Positions 16,867 to 26,273 of a DNA stretch of 64,000 bases are shown here, piece after piece. The translations under genes were made by a program, and so were the position numbers. Every line of letters begins with the position of its first letter. Position 1 is the first letter of the stretch. The stretch lies in assembly GCF_000473145.1 (NCBI RefSeq), contig NZ_KI421500.1, positions 2,133,725-2,197,724 on the forward strand, read 5' to 3'. The DNA is from Leisingera daeponensis DSM 23529 (GTDB lineage Bacteria; Pseudomonadota; Alphaproteobacteria; Rhodobacterales; Rhodobacteraceae). Below the pieces are notes generated by a model, which worked only from the letters and a program-made list of their open reading frames with translations, was not told the DNA's origin and searched no databases.

Positions 16867-18477
16867 TTATTCAGCCGGGACCTGAACCGACAGGCTGGCC
16901 TCTTTGGCCGGGGCCCGGCGGACGGTCATCCACAGGTTGTAGCACATGATGAGGGACCCCGCGAGGAACATGACCCCGCCCAGACCGCGCACCACATACA
17001 TCGGGAACTTCGCTGCCACGGTGTCGGCAAAGGAGTTCACCAGGAAGCCGTTGGCGTCCACTTCGCGCCACATCAGGCCTTCCATGATACCCGTCACCCA
17101 CATCGACGCGGCGTAGAGAACGATGCCGATGGTGGCGAGCCAGAAGTGCCAGGACACGAGGCTCAGCGAGTACAGGCGCTCACGCTTCCACAGCACCGGC
17201 ACCAGATAGTACAGCGCGCCGAAGGTGATCATGCCGTTCCAGCCGAGTGCGCCGGAGTGCACGTGGCCAATGGTCCAGTCGGTGTAGTGCGACAGCGAGT
17301 TCACCGCGCGGATCGACATCATCGGGCCTTCGAAGGTGGACATGCCGTAGAAGCCGACGGAGATCACCATCATCCGGATCACCGGGTCGGTGCGCAGCTT
17401 GTCCCAGGCGCCCGAGAGCGTCATCAGGCCGTTGATCATGCCGCCCCAGCTGGGCATCCACAGGATCACCGAGAACACCATGCCCAGGGTCGAGGCCCAG
17501 TCAGGCAGCGCGGTGTAGTGCAGGTGGTGGGGACCCGCCCAGATGTACAGGAAGATCAGCGCCCAGAAGTGGATGATCGACAGCTTATAGGAGAACACAG
17601 GACGCTCGGCCTGCTTCGGGATGAAATAATACATCATGCCCAGGAAGCCCGCGGTCAGGAAGAAACCCACGGCGTTATGGCCGTACCACCACTGAACCAT
17701 GGCATCCTGCACGCCCGGCCAGACGATCACCGACTTGGAGCCCCAGATCGACACCGGGATGGTCGCGTTGTTGACCAGGTGCAGCATGGCGACGGTGATA
17801 ATGAAGGACAGGTAGAACCAGTTCGCCACGTAGATGTGGGGTTCCTTGCGCTTGATGATAGTGCCCAGGAACACCGCCAGATAAGCGACCCAGACGATGG
17901 TCAGCCACAGGTCAACGTACCATTCCGGCTCCGCGTATTCCTTGGACTGGGTGCCGCCCAGCAGGTAGCCGGTTGCCGCCAGCACGATGAACAGCTGGTA
18001 GCCCCAGAACACGAACCACGCGAGGTTGCCGCCCCAGAGGCGCGCCGCGGAGGTCCGCTGCACCACGTAGAAGGAGGTCGCAATCAGCGCGTTGCCGCCA
18101 AAGGCAAAAATCACCGCCGAGGTGTGCAGCGGGCGCAGGCGGCCGAAATTGGCAAACCCTTGCGCCCATTCGAAATTCAGCGCCGGAAAGGCCAGCTGGA
18201 ACGCAATGAAGGTTCCGGCCAGAAACCCGACCACGCCCCAAAAGGCGGTTGCAATTGCACCAGCGCGCACAACGCTGTCGAAATACTCATTTTCCACACC
18301 TGCAACTGCCTTTTTCGGCTCATTGGTGTGGCGCAAAGTATAGAGAAACAGGCCGCCAGCCACGATCATCACGATGACCGCATGCACCTGGTAAGCCAGA
18401 TCCCGCGCGTAATTGGTACCGATCATCGCAAACAGCGTGACCAGACCAAGCGCTATCAGCTTGATATAGTTAGACAT
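16867..18477 (-). CDS. ccoN: cbb3-type cytochrome c oxidase catalytic subunit CcoN (subunit I)
   Basis: This 536-residue heme-copper oxidase subunit has about twelve or more membrane helices. Conserved histidine-bearing segments include [17 protein letters not shown] for the low-spin heme, [20 protein letters not shown] for the CuB His, the [14 protein letters not shown]is pair, and [17 protein letters not shown] near the heme-binding helix. It is the oxygen-reducing core of the high-affinity terminal oxidase and first gene of ccoNOQP. A perfect FNR box lies about 95 bases upstream. Confidence 0.98.
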   Translation of the reverse strand: MSNYIKLIALGLVTLFAMIGTNYARDLAYQVHAVIVMIVAGGLFLYTLRHTNEPKKAVAGVENEYFDSVVRAGAIATAFWGVVGFLAGTFIAFQLAFPALNFEWAQGFANFGRLRPLHTSAVIFAFGGNALIATSFYVVQRTSAARLWGGNLAWFVFWGYQLFIVLAATGYLLGGTQSKEYAEPEWYVDLWLTIVWVAYLAVFLGTIIKRKEPHIYVANWFYLSFIITVAMLHLVNNATIPVSIWGSKSVIVWPGVQDAMVQWWYGHNAVGFFLTAGFLGMMYYFIPKQAERPVFSYKLSIIHFWALIFLYIWAGPHHLHYTALPDWASTLGMVFSVILWMPSWGGMINGLMTLSGAWDKLRTDPVIRMMVISVGFYGMSTFEGPMMSIRAVNSLSHYTDWTIGHVHSGALGWNGMITFGALYYLVPVLWKRERLYSLSLVSWHFWLATIGIVLYAASMWVTGIMEGLMWREVDANGFLVNSFADTVAAKFPMYVVRGLGGVMFLAGSLIMCYNLWMTVRRAPAKEASLSVQVPAE

Positions 18478-18569
18478 CTTGCGTCCCTTTGCCGTGCCCC
18501 CGCGAATCCTGCGGATACGGGGACGTTAATAGACCGCGCTCTTCTTGCAAAACGCGCCTCTCTCCTGCC

Positions 18570-18583
18570 TTGATCTGCATCAA
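18570..18583. promoter_or_regulatory. FNR box between ccoN and the divergent universal stress gene
   Basis: TTGATCTGCATCAA is a perfect match to TTGAT-N4-ATCAA. It lies about 93 bases before ccoN (leftward) and about 100 bases before the usp start (rightward), so it may control both. Confidence 0.92.
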
Positions 18584-18681
18584 GACACTTCCCGCCGACA
18601 TGTGACACTTCTTCCCGTGCTTTGAAAATCCCTTCGCCGGGGCCATGGGGGCCCGCGGCGCAGACCCCGCCGGGAGGTGTC

Positions 18682-19521
18682 ATGTCCTACAAATCCTTGC
18701 TTACTGTCCTTACGGCTGCGGAAACCGCAACGGCGCCTCTGGCGCAGATTGCGGCTTTGGCAGAGGAATTCGGCGCCCATGCCGATGCGCTCTGCCTCGG
18801 CGTCGACCGCACCCAGACAGGCTATTACTATGCAGGCGCCAATGCGATGGTGCTGCAGGAAACCCTGGCCCGCGCCCAGGAAGAGGCCGAAGCGATCCAG
18901 GCCGGCGCCGTGGAAACGCTGCAGCGCGCAGGCGTGCCTTTTGCCACCGACAGCGGTGTCGCCCAGATCGCCGATCTTGGCCGCCACGTAGCACGCCACG
19001 CCCGCTTCTCCGACCTGGTGGTGCTGGGCAAGCCCTATGGCAAGGAAAAACGCGCCGAGGCCGAGCCGATTGTCGAATCGGCCCTGTTCGAGGGCCGCGC
19101 GCCGGTGCTGGTGGTGCCGGACAAGGGCGAGCCCCTGCGCCGGCCCAAGACCGTGCTGGTGGCCTGGAACGAAAGCATTGAGGCGATGACCGCGATCCGC
19201 AGGTCGCTGCCCTTCCTGACCGGTGCCGACCTGGTGCGCATTGCGGTGATCGACCCGCCGCAGCACGGGCCGGAGCGCTCCGATCCGGGCGGCATGCTGG
19301 CGCAGATGCTGTCCCGCCACGGGGTCACCTGCGAGATCGACGTGCTGAGCAAGACGCTGACCCGGGTGTCGGACATCCTGAACCGCCATGCGGCCGATAC
19401 AGCCGCCGAGCTGATCGTGATGGGGGCATACGGCCATTCCCGCTTCCGCGAGGCCATTCTCGGCGGTGCCACCCGCAACATGCTGGAACAGGCGGCGGTC
19501 CCGGTGCTGATGGCGCATTGA
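18682..19521 (+). CDS. Universal stress protein, tandem-domain form
   Basis: This 279-residue cytoplasmic protein starts at ATG 18682 with GGGAGG upstream; an in-frame ATG at 18622 lacks such a site. The C-terminal half, from KTVLVAWNES, is a clear UspA domain with the nucleotide-binding signature VMGAYGHSRFREAILGGATRNML. The N-terminal half (MSYKSLLTVLTAAETA to PVLVVPDKG) is a diverged Usp fold without the G-x2-G-x9-G motif. It is divergent from ccoNOQP across an FNR box, which fits low-oxygen induction known for such proteins. Confidence 0.9.
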   Translation: MSYKSLLTVLTAAETATAPLAQIAALAEEFGAHADALCLGVDRTQTGYYYAGANAMVLQETLARAQEEAEAIQAGAVETLQRAGVPFATDSGVAQIADLGRHVARHARFSDLVVLGKPYGKEKRAEAEPIVESALFEGRAPVLVVPDKGEPLRRPKTVLVAWNESIEAMTAIRRSLPFLTGADLVRIAVIDPPQHGPERSDPGGMLAQMLSRHGVTCEIDVLSKTLTRVSDILNRHAADTAAELIVMGAYGHSRFREAILGGATRNMLEQAAVPVLMAH

Positions 19522-19552
19522 CGGCTTGGCCCTTCCAGCCGGATGCAGTGAC

Positions 19553-19579
19553 AAAAGGCGCCCCCGCAGGGCGCCTTTT
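19553..19579. terminator. Rho-independent terminator between usp and the GlsB-like gene
   Basis: AAAAGGCGCC and GGCGCCTTTT arms flank a 7-base loop, with T-runs on both strands. It serves two converging genes. Confidence 0.82.
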
Positions 19580-19600
19580 CCGGTTCCGCCCGCCAGCAGC

Positions 19601-19858
19601 CTAACCGGCCTTGCGGATGAGGCTGATCAGGAACAGCAGGATCACCGCCCCGATCGTGGCATGAACCAGCGACCAGAAAAATCCGCCTCCCGCCGCAAAT
19701 CCCAGCGCCGGAAAGATCATCCCGGCCAGAAAGGCGCCGACCACGCCGACGATGATATTGCCCAAAAGGCCAAACCCCCGTCCCTGCATGATCTTTCCCG
19801 ACAGCCACCCGGCCAAGGCTCCGATGATCAGCATCCCGATCAGGCTTCCAAACTGCAT
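19601..19858 (-). CDS. GlsB/YeaQ/YmgE family stress-response membrane protein
   Basis: This 85-residue protein is almost wholly hydrophobic and Gly-rich, with three predicted helices. It has the family signatures GALAGWLSGKIMQGRGFG and GNIIVGVVGAFLAGMIF. Members were formerly called transglycosylase-associated proteins; they are induced by stress and their biochemical role is unclear. It is convergent with the usp gene and shares its terminator. Confidence 0.9.
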   Translation of the reverse strand: MQFGSLIGMLIIGALAGWLSGKIMQGRGFGLLGNIIVGVVGAFLAGMIFPALGFAAGGGFFWSLVHATIGAVILLFLISLIRKAG

Positions 19859-20194
19859 TCCCGCCTCCGTTATTGTGGTGCCGCCAGTAGATCACAGTCC
19901 TTTTGCCGGGTCACGCCCTGGCTTCAGGTTGCCGGGGTCCGGATTTCCGCCAGACGCACCCCGGGGCACTCCCGCCCGTCGTCTGCCCTTCCAGTTGGAA
20001 CGGCTTCCTCCCGTTGGGCATGGCACCGCTGCGCGGTGCCGGGCCCAAGGCCGCCAGCGGGTCCGGCGCAGCCGGGCATGCGCGGGCGCGGGAGGACCCG
20101 GCCTGCCCTCCTGCACCAACGGCTTTGATCACTGGGGACCGCCCGCAACCGGCGGCACGTGAAACAGGGAATGATTGGACTGCCGCCCGCGCGC
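19859..20194. other. Intergenic region with a REP-like palindromic repeat
   Basis: The 336 bases between the GlsB-like gene and fnrL contain a REP-like block at about 19998-20103: CTCCCGTTGGGCATGGCACCG with CGGTGCCGGGCCCAAGG, ending GCGCGGGAGGACCCGG. It resembles the block at 3899-4015. No gene is seen. Confidence 0.55.
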
Positions 20195-20935
20195 TTAGCC
20201 CAGGAAGCCGCCGTCGCTGTCGTCGCCGGCCTCTTCCATCAGGCGGCGCATATCGGGCACGGTCACATGCCGCTTGCCCTCCAGCTCGATGATGCCGTCC
20301 TTCCTGAGCGCCGAGATCTGGCGGCTCACGGTTTCCAGCGTCAAGCCTAGGTAATCCGCCATCGCCTCGCGGGTCAGCGGCAGGTCGAACACCATCCGGT
20401 TGGTGGCACCGCCCGGCGTCAGAGTGGCATCGCGCCGCGCGATGATCGCCAGCAGGCTCGCGATCTTCTCGCGCGCAGTCTTGCGGCCCAGCACCAGCAT
20501 CCACTCCCGCGCTGCGTCCAGCTCGTCAAGCGTCATCTCCAGCAGACGGTGCGCAATATGCGGCGTGCGCTCCATCAGCTCCTCAAACGGCTTCTTGCGG
20601 AAGCAGCACATCACCACATCGGTGGTCGCCGCCACATCGTAGGCCGCGCCTTCGCGGCCCGGGCGGCCGACAAAATCGCTGGGCAGCAAGAGCCCCACCA
20701 TCTGGGTGCGCCCGTCCTCCATCGTCTGCGTCAGCGAGGCAATGCCGGACACCACCGAGCCGACGAAGTTCATCACGTCGCCCGACCAGATGATCGGCTG
20801 CCCCGCCTCGTAGGTGCGGTAGTATTTGATGGCGTCCAGCTCCTCCAGCTCGTCCGCGTTGCAGCGTGCGCAGACGGCACGGTGGCGGATCGGGCAGTCC
20901 CCGCATCTGGACTGTGACAGGATAGGAGCATTCAT
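20195..20935 (-). CDS. fnrL: Crp/Fnr-family oxygen-sensing regulator FnrL
   Basis: This 246-residue regulator activates low-oxygen genes by binding TTGAT-N4-ATCAA sites as a dimer holding an oxygen-labile 4Fe-4S cluster. The N-terminal Cys set is C11, C14, C22 and C25 (CGDCPIRHRAVCARC), and C110/C111 in VVMCCFRKKPF can supply the fourth ligand. A cyclic-nucleotide-binding fold spans about residues 30-140. The C-terminal helix-turn-helix includes LGLTLETVSRQISAL, whose E-x2-SR recognition pattern is the FNR type. An FNR box precedes the gene, so autoregulation is likely. It is divergent from hemN. Confidence 0.95.
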   Translation of the reverse strand: MNAPILSQSRCGDCPIRHRAVCARCNADELEELDAIKYYRTYEAGQPIIWSGDVMNFVGSVVSGIASLTQTMEDGRTQMVGLLLPSDFVGRPGREGAAYDVAATTDVVMCCFRKKPFEELMERTPHIAHRLLEMTLDELDAAREWMLVLGRKTAREKIASLLAIIARRDATLTPGGATNRMVFDLPLTREAMADYLGLTLETVSRQISALRKDGIIELEGKRHVTVPDMRRLMEEAGDDSDGGFLG

Positions 20936-20947
20936 CAGGGGGTCCGG

Positions 20948-20961
20948 TTGATCTGGGTCAA
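20948..20961. promoter_or_regulatory. FNR box between fnrL and hemN
   Basis: TTGATCTGGGTCAA matches the FNR consensus at 9 of 10 defined positions. It lies 12 bases before the fnrL start codon and about 35 bases before hemN. The closeness to fnrL suggests repression or competition there, and activation of hemN. Confidence 0.85.
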
Positions 20962-20996
20962 GGCTTGGGTTCGCTCGTTCCCTTAACGGTAATGGA

Positions 20997-22352
20997 ATGG
21001 ATCAGAAAGCTCAATTGGCCAAACTCGGTTTGTTTGACGCCAGAGTGCCGCGCTATACGAGTTATCCGACAGCGCCGCATTTTGGCAAATCAACCGATTC
21101 CGCGCAATTTTCCAATTGGATATCCAGCGTTCGCGCGGGCAGCAAAATCTCTTTGTATGTGCATGTGCCTTTCTGCCGCAGATTGTGCTGGTTTTGCGCT
21201 TGCCGCACCCAGGGCACCCAATCGGACGCGCCGGTGGCGGCCTATGTGGAGGTTCTGAAGGCAGAGATCGCCCTGCTCCGGCAGCAGCTGCCCGACGGCA
21301 TCACCCTGTCGCGACTGCATTGGGGCGGCGGCACCCCGACCCTGCTGAGCGCGGAACAGATCCGCGATCTGGCCGCAGCGGTCACCGGCGCGTTTCCGCT
21401 GGCGCCCTATGCCGAGTTTTCGGTCGAGATCGACCCGAACGAGGTCGGCGAAAGGCGCCTGGATGCGCTGGCCCAGGCGGGCATAAACCGCGCTTCTGTC
21501 GGAGTGCAGGATTTCGACAGCACCATCCAGCAGGCGATCGGCCGGATCCAGAGTTTCGAGACCACCAAGCAGGCCATCGACATGCTGCGGGCGCACGGGG
21601 TCGGCAGCCTCAATGCCGACATCCTGTTCGGGCTGCCGCATCAGACCCCAGAGCGGATGACCGAAAGCGTGCAGAAGCTGCTGTCGCTCACACCCGACCG
21701 GGTGGCCGTCTACGGCTATGCCCATGTGCCCTGGATGGCCGGGCGGCAAAGCATGATCCGGTCGGACACGCTGCCAACGCCGGAGGCCCGGCTGGAGCTG
21801 TTTGAAACGGCGCGCCAGCTGTTCCTGTGGGATGGCTACCGGGAGATCGGCATCGACCATTTCTCGCGGCCCGCGGACGGGCTGGCCATTGCCCAGCGCA
21901 GCGGCCGGCTGCGGCGCAATTTCCAGGGCTATACCGACGATCCTTCGGACGTTCTGATCGGAATCGGCGCCTCGGCCATCTCGCGGTTCCCGCAAGGCTA
22001 TGCCCAGAACGCCCCCGGCACCTCAGATTACATCCGGGCCATCCGCGCAGGCCAGTTCGCCACCGCGCGCGGTCACACCTTCCAGGGCGAGGATTTGCTG
22101 CGGGCGCGGCTGATCGAAGCGCTGATGTGCGATTTCCGGATCTGCCGCGAGGAGATCCTGTCCCGGTTCGATGTCTCCCCGGCCCGCCTCGACGCCCTGC
22201 TGCGCGGCACCGCAGAGGCGTTTCCCGGCATGCTGGAACTGTCATCTGCGGGTCTTGTCATCAAGCGGGAGGCCCGGCCGCTGACCCGGATGATCGCCCG
22301 CAGCCTCGACGCCTATGAGCTAAGCAAAGCTGGGCACAGCCCGGCGATCTAA
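20997..22352 (+). CDS. hemN: Oxygen-independent coproporphyrinogen III oxidase (radical SAM)
   Basis: This 451-residue radical-SAM enzyme converts coproporphyrinogen III to protoporphyrinogen IX without oxygen. The 4Fe-4S motif C-x3-C-x2-C is at C60, C64 and C67 (PFCRRLCWFCAC), with the extra Cys69 typical of true HemN. The segments HWGGGTPTLLS, RASVGVQDFD and YGYAHVPWM are characteristic, and EIGIDHFSRPADGLA supports HemN over HemW. The C-terminal HemN domain is present. It shares a control region and FNR box with fnrL. Confidence 0.96.
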   Translation: MDQKAQLAKLGLFDARVPRYTSYPTAPHFGKSTDSAQFSNWISSVRAGSKISLYVHVPFCRRLCWFCACRTQGTQSDAPVAAYVEVLKAEIALLRQQLPDGITLSRLHWGGGTPTLLSAEQIRDLAAAVTGAFPLAPYAEFSVEIDPNEVGERRLDALAQAGINRASVGVQDFDSTIQQAIGRIQSFETTKQAIDMLRAHGVGSLNADILFGLPHQTPERMTESVQKLLSLTPDRVAVYGYAHVPWMAGRQSMIRSDTLPTPEARLELFETARQLFLWDGYREIGIDHFSRPADGLAIAQRSGRLRRNFQGYTDDPSDVLIGIGASAISRFPQGYAQNAPGTSDYIRAIRAGQFATARGHTFQGEDLLRARLIEALMCDFRICREEILSRFDVSPARLDALLRGTAEAFPGMLELSSAGLVIKREARPLTRMIARSLDAYELSKAGHSPAI

Positions 22353-22356
22353 GGTC

Positions 22357-22411
22357 CCGGACAGCGGCCCATATCGGTATCGATAGCTGGCGCGGGCTGC
22401 TGTCCGGTTTC
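22357..22411 (+). terminator. Hairpin after hemN
   Basis: CCGGACAGC and GCTGTCCGG arms pair with further GGCCC/GGGCT extension, enclosing about 25 bases, then GTTTC. It begins 4 bases after the hemN stop. The T-run is short, so efficiency is uncertain. Confidence 0.55.
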
Positions 22412-22594
22412 ATACTAATGTTGCGTTCCGGGGTTCCCCATCGCAGCACAAACGCAGGCCTTTCCGCGTTTGCAAGCGTTGTTCCTCCCGGAACGCGACG
22501 AGGCTGCATCCGCAGTTCTCTCGCGGGCCGCTTCAGCCCGCTCTGGTACTCGGGCACGGGACGGGACCGCCATTTCAGCACCGAACCATTTGAG

Positions 22595-22624
22595 AAAGGC
22601 CGGGATGCCCATCCCGGCCTTTTC
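22595..22624 (-). terminator. Terminator overlapping the stop codon of the luxR gene
   Basis: GAAAAGGCCGGGATG and CATCCCGGCCTTTC form a stem with almost no loop. Read leftward the hairpin begins at the luxR stop codon and ends in CTTTCTC. Confidence 0.75.
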
Positions 22625-23366
22625 AAAAGTCCAGAAGACCGGACCGGACGGCAATCGCCAGCGCCTCCTCGCGCGTTTTTGCGCCCAGTTTGCGGCGGGC
22701 CGACAACAGGGTCTTGCGGACGGTGACCTCGGCGATTCCCAGTTCGTGCGCGATGCGGGTATTGAGGTACCCCGCCGCCAGCAGCGCCAGCATCTGTTTT
22801 TCACGGCTCGACAGAGCGTTGCCGGATTCCTGGGCGGCAAAAGCGGGATATTCCTGTCCCATGCCCGGCGCGCAGATGAATGCAGCAACAGCCGTTCCCG
22901 CCTGCCGGATCTTCTCGAACTGCTCCGCCGTGAACTCCGACGCCTTCTCACCGGCGCAAAACACGACTGTCTTGCTGGTGCCTGGACAAGCCCCCGCAAA
23001 CCGCATCGCATACCCCAAGGTGTAACCCATATCCCAGGTCGTCCAATTGAAGTCCAAGTGCCGCTGGCTTGGCGCCGTTGCGCGCTCCAGTGTGCCGGTC
23101 ACGTGCAGCGACGGGTAGAACGGCAGGCCGATTCCGGAGACAAACTGGTCCACTTCGTAGAATTTCTGCTGCGCATATTCGGCGAGAAATGCGCGGGTCA
23201 TGCTGCTCCGCAGCCAAAGCAGCCTGCGGGTTTTTATTTCAACTTCCGCCACGTTCAGCGCGATGGCTCCAAGCGAGGCCATCACCTCGTTCGCAATCCG
23301 CCACCTGTCAGCGCTGGTCCGCGCTGACATGAATCTTTCGTAAAGATCCATTCCATTTGTTTGCAT
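22623..23366 (-). CDS. LuxR-family regulator with autoinducer-binding-like domain (LuxR solo)
   Basis: This 247-residue protein has an N-terminal domain of about 165 residues resembling the acyl-homoserine-lactone-binding fold and a C-terminal GerE-type helix-turn-helix (LSSREKQMLALLAAGYLNTRIAHELGIAEVTVRKTLLSA, a motif spread over residues 185-223). The Glu and Gly conserved in LuxR DNA-binding domains are present. The usual Asp-Pro of the ligand pocket is not obvious (VDQFVSG instead), so ligand specificity may differ. No luxI homologue is in the window. Start could be M1 or M6. A 13-base palindrome lies 26 bases upstream. Confidence 0.85.
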   Translation of the reverse strand: MQTNGMDLYERFMSARTSADRWRIANEVMASLGAIALNVAEVEIKTRRLLWLRSSMTRAFLAEYAQQKFYEVDQFVSGIGLPFYPSLHVTGTLERATAPSQRHLDFNWTTWDMGYTLGYAMRFAGACPGTSKTVVFCAGEKASEFTAEQFEKIRQAGTAVAAFICAPGMGQEYPAFAAQESGNALSSREKQMLALLAAGYLNTRIAHELGIAEVTVRKTLLSARRKLGAKTREEALAIAVRSGLLDF

Positions 23367-23391
23367 GGCGGCATTTTTGCATAATTTTACG

Positions 23392-23404
23392 CAGTTTTAA
23401 ACTG
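23392..23404. promoter_or_regulatory. Palindrome in the AT-rich luxR promoter
   Basis: CAGTTTTAAACTG is a perfect 6+1+6 palindrome inside an unusually AT-rich 60-base stretch upstream of luxR. It is a candidate operator, perhaps for LuxR itself; nothing else supports it. Confidence 0.35.
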
Positions 23405-23467
23405 ATTAAAATTAATGCACTTTATGCGCGCAGCTTTTACATGGGTATTAACTGCAACCCCGGGAGT

Positions 23468-25063
23468 TTATCCGGCAGCCGCCAAAAGCCTTCTGGTATA
23501 GTCATGCTGCGGGCTGCGGAACAGGGCATCGGCAGGCCCCGCTTCGACCACATCGCCCTGGTTCATCACCATCACGTTGTGCGACATCGCCCGCACCACA
23601 TTCAGGTCATGGCTGATGAACAGATACGCCAGCCCGTAGCGCGCCTGCAGATCGCGCAGCAGTTCGACAATCTGCACCTGCACCGTCATGTCCAGCGCCG
23701 AGGTCGGCTCGTCCAGCACCACCAGCTTGGGCCGCAGCACCATGGCGCGGGCAATGGCGATGCGCTGGCGCTGGCCGCCGGAAAATTCATGCGGGTAGCG
23801 GTCCATCGCCGCCGGGTCCAGCCCCACCTCGCGCATCACCTCGGCCACCAGTTCGCGGGTGTTGCGGTGCCGGTCAACGTTGTGGATCGCCAGCCCCTCC
23901 GCAATGATCTGGGCGCAGGTCATCCGCGGGCTGAGCGAGCCGAAGGGATCTTGAAAAACGATCTGCATATCCTTGCGCAATTTGCGCAGGTCGCGGGTCG
24001 ACCATTTCCGCAGGTCCTGCCCCTGAAAGGTGACCTGCCCCTCGGAGCCGATCAGCCGCATGATCGCCAGCGCCAGCGTTGTCTTGCCGGAGCCGCTCTC
24101 GCCGACGATCCCCAGCGTCTCCCCCGCGCGGACCGAGACTGTGACCGGGTTCACCGCCTTCACATGTCCCACCGTGCGTTTCAGCAGCCCCCGCTGGATC
24201 GGGAACCAAACCTTGAGATCACGGGTCGCAACCAGCTCTTCGGCGCCCTGCGGCACCGGCGGCGGGGTCCCGGACGGTTCGGCGGCCAGCAGTTTCTGCG
24301 TATAGGGGTGTTTGGGGGCGGCAAAGATCTCCGCCGCCGGCCCCTCCTCGACAATCTCGCCGTCCTTCATCACGCAGACCCGGTCGGCAATTCGGCGCAC
24401 GATGCCTAGGTCGTGGGTGATGAATAGCAGCCCCATCCCCTCGCTTTCCTTCAGCTCTGCCAAGAGGTCGAGGATCTGCGCTTGGATGGTCACGTCCAGC
24501 GCCGTGGTCGGTTCGTCCGCAATCAGGATGTCGGGCTTGTTGGCGAGCGCCATGGCGATCATTACCCGCTGCCGCTGCCCGCCCGAAAGCTGATGCGGAT
24601 AGGCGCTGAGACGGCTTTCCGCATCGCGGATGCCGACCTTCTCCATAAGCTCCAGAATACGCGCCCGCGCCGCCTTGCCGGTCAGCCCCTGGTGCAGCGC
24701 CAGCGACTCCTCCAGTTGCCGTTCGATGGTGTGCAGCGGGTTGAGCGAAGTCATCGGCTCCTGAAAAATGAAGCTGATATCATTGCCGCGCACCTGCATC
24801 AGGTGGCGCTCGCTGGTGCCGACCATTTCGGTGCCGTCGTAAGTGACGGAGCCTTCAACGATGGCGCTGTCGCCCAGCAGAGAGACTGTGGACAGCGCCG
24901 AGACCGATTTGCCGGAGCCTGACTCGCCCACCAGCGCCACGGTCTCGCCGCGGCCCACCGAGAAGGACACGCCGCGCACGGCCGGGGTGATCTTGCCGTC
25001 CTGCCGGAAGGAGACACGGAGGTTCTCGACGTTCAGGAGGGGGGCTTTGGGTGTGTTGTTCAT
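23468..25063 (-). CDS. yejF: ABC transporter ATP-binding protein with two fused ATPase domains (YejF-like)
   Basis: This 531-residue cytoplasmic ATPase powers the YejABE importer. Two complete nucleotide-binding domains are visible. The first has Walker [13 protein letters not shown], signature [15 protein letters not shown] and Walker [14 protein letters not shown]. The second has [27 protein letters not shown] and [12 protein letters not shown]. Each is followed by the oligopeptide-transporter tail. Yej systems import oligopeptides and microcin C-type compounds. A 100-base gap carrying a repeat separates it from yejE, unlike the tight spacing of yejA-yejB-yejE. Confidence 0.92.
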   Translation of the reverse strand: MNNTPKAPLLNVENLRVSFRQDGKITPAVRGVSFSVGRGETVALVGESGSGKSVSALSTVSLLGDSAIVEGSVTYDGTEMVGTSERHLMQVRGNDISFIFQEPMTSLNPLHTIERQLEESLALHQGLTGKAARARILELMEKVGIRDAESRLSAYPHQLSGGQRQRVMIAMALANKPDILIADEPTTALDVTIQAQILDLLAELKESEGMGLLFITHDLGIVRRIADRVCVMKDGEIVEEGPAAEIFAAPKHPYTQKLLAAEPSGTPPPVPQGAEELVATRDLKVWFPIQRGLLKRTVGHVKAVNPVTVSVRAGETLGIVGESGSGKTTLALAIMRLIGSEGQVTFQGQDLRKWSTRDLRKLRKDMQIVFQDPFGSLSPRMTCAQIIAEGLAIHNVDRHRNTRELVAEVMREVGLDPAAMDRYPHEFSGGQRQRIAIARAMVLRPKLVVLDEPTSALDMTVQVQIVELLRDLQARYGLAYLFISHDLNVVRAMSHNVMVMNQGDVVEAGPADALFRSPQHDYTRRLLAAAG

Positions 25064-25074
25064 TATGTTTTGCC

Positions 25075-25170
25075 TCTGGCACGCCGCTCAAAACCCGGGC
25101 CGCTCGCGGCCCGGGTCACGCCTGCCTGCCCCCCGGCAGGCGCACCCCTGGTATTTTTCTCAATCATGAA
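25075..25170. repeat. Intergenic repeat copy between yejE and yejF
   Basis: GGGCCGCTCGCGGCCCGGGTCA and GCCTGCCTGCCCCCCGGCAGGC palindromes precede GCACCCCTGGTATTTTTCTC. The last part resembles the ATTCACCCCAGGATATTTTC element at 31320-31350 and the ATTCACCCCGGAGTATTTCGG element at 46330-46350. Confidence 0.5.
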
Positions 25171-26270
25171 AACGTCTTCCTCGGATCGAACGCATCCCGC
25201 ACGCCCTCAAAGATGAACACCAGCAGCGACAGCATGATCGCGAAGGTGAAGAAGGCGGTGAAAGCCAGCCAGGGCGCCTCAAGGTTCTGCTTGGCCTGAA
25301 GCGTCAGTTCGCCCAAGCTCGGCGCCGAGGACGGCAGGCCGAAGCCCAGGAAATCCAGCCCCGCGAGCGCAGATATGGTGCCGGTCACGATAAACGGCAG
25401 CATGGTCAGCGTCGCCACCATCGCATTGGGCAGCATGTGCCGGAACATAATGGTCATGTTGCCGACCCCCAGCGCCTTGGCCGCGCGGACGTATTCCAGA
25501 TTGCGGGCACGCAGGAACTCGGCCCGCACCACCCCCACCAGCGCAGTCCAGCCAAAGAGCACCATCAGGAACACCAGCAGCCAGAAACTGCGTCCCAGGA
25601 TCGCAAACATGATAATGATCACATAAAGCGTCGGAGTGGAGCTCCAGATCTCGATGATGCGCTGGAACACCAGATCCAGCCAGCCGCCGAAATACCCCTG
25701 CACCGCGCCCGCGAGGATGCCCAGCACCGTGGCGGCACCGGTCACGATCAGGGTGAACAGGATCGACAGGCGGAAGCCGTGGATCACCCGCGCCAGCACA
25801 TCGCGCTTGGTGTCATCAGTGCCCAAAAGGTTCTGGCCGTTGGGCGGCAGCGGCGCCGCGCCGGGGCGGTCCACGGTAGTATTGAAGCTGTAGGGGATCG
25901 GCGGCCAGAGGGTCCAGCCTTCCTCGAACCCCTCGGCGGCATAAGTGCCTGCCGAAATGCCCTCCAGGATCACCTCAGGCTCGTCAAAGCAGTCCTCGAT
26001 CCCGCCGGAGCGGATCAGGCATTCCACTTCCGGGTCGCTGTAAATCGCCTCGGTCCGGAAGTCGCCGCCGAATTGGGTCTCCGGGTAAAACTTGAAGACC
26101 GGCGTGTAAAGCTCGCCACGGTAGCTTACGAGGATCGGCTTGTCGTTTGCGATGAACTCGGCAAACAGCGACAGCGTGAACAGCACGGAGAAGATGATCA
26201 GCGACCAGAAGGCGCGCTTGTTCTTGCGGAAGTTGTTCCAGCGGCGCTGGTTCAGCGGTGAGAGTGCCAT
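25164..26270 (-). CDS. yejE: Peptide ABC transporter permease (YejE-like)
   Basis: This 368-residue inner-membrane permease has an N-terminal helix (KRAFWSLIIFSVLFTLSLF), a large periplasmic loop of about 100 residues (SYRGELYTPVFKFYPETQFG is diagnostic of YejE), and four to five C-terminal helices. The permease signature EYVRAAKALGVGNMTIMFRHMLPNA contacts the ATPase. Its ATG lies 3 bases after yejB. Confidence 0.94.
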   Translation of the reverse strand: MALSPLNQRRWNNFRKNKRAFWSLIIFSVLFTLSLFAEFIANDKPILVSYRGELYTPVFKFYPETQFGGDFRTEAIYSDPEVECLIRSGGIEDCFDEPEVILEGISAGTYAAEGFEEGWTLWPPIPYSFNTTVDRPGAAPLPPNGQNLLGTDDTKRDVLARVIHGFRLSILFTLIVTGAATVLGILAGAVQGYFGGWLDLVFQRIIEIWSSTPTLYVIIIMFAILGRSFWLLVFLMVLFGWTALVGVVRAEFLRARNLEYVRAAKALGVGNMTIMFRHMLPNAMVATLTMLPFIVTGTISALAGLDFLGFGLPSSAPSLGELTLQAKQNLEAPWLAFTAFFTFAIMLSLLVFIFEGVRDAFDPRKTFS

Positions 26271-26273
26271 CCC

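Noticed and set aside
16750..18573. A 607-residue open frame on the plus strand
   Set aside because: Antisense to ccoN; His/Arg/Gln-rich shadow frame.
20195..20935. Generic Crp-family regulator rather than FnrL
   Set aside because: The four N-terminal Cys, the VMCCF segment and the E-x2-SR recognition helix, with FNR boxes nearby, favour FnrL.
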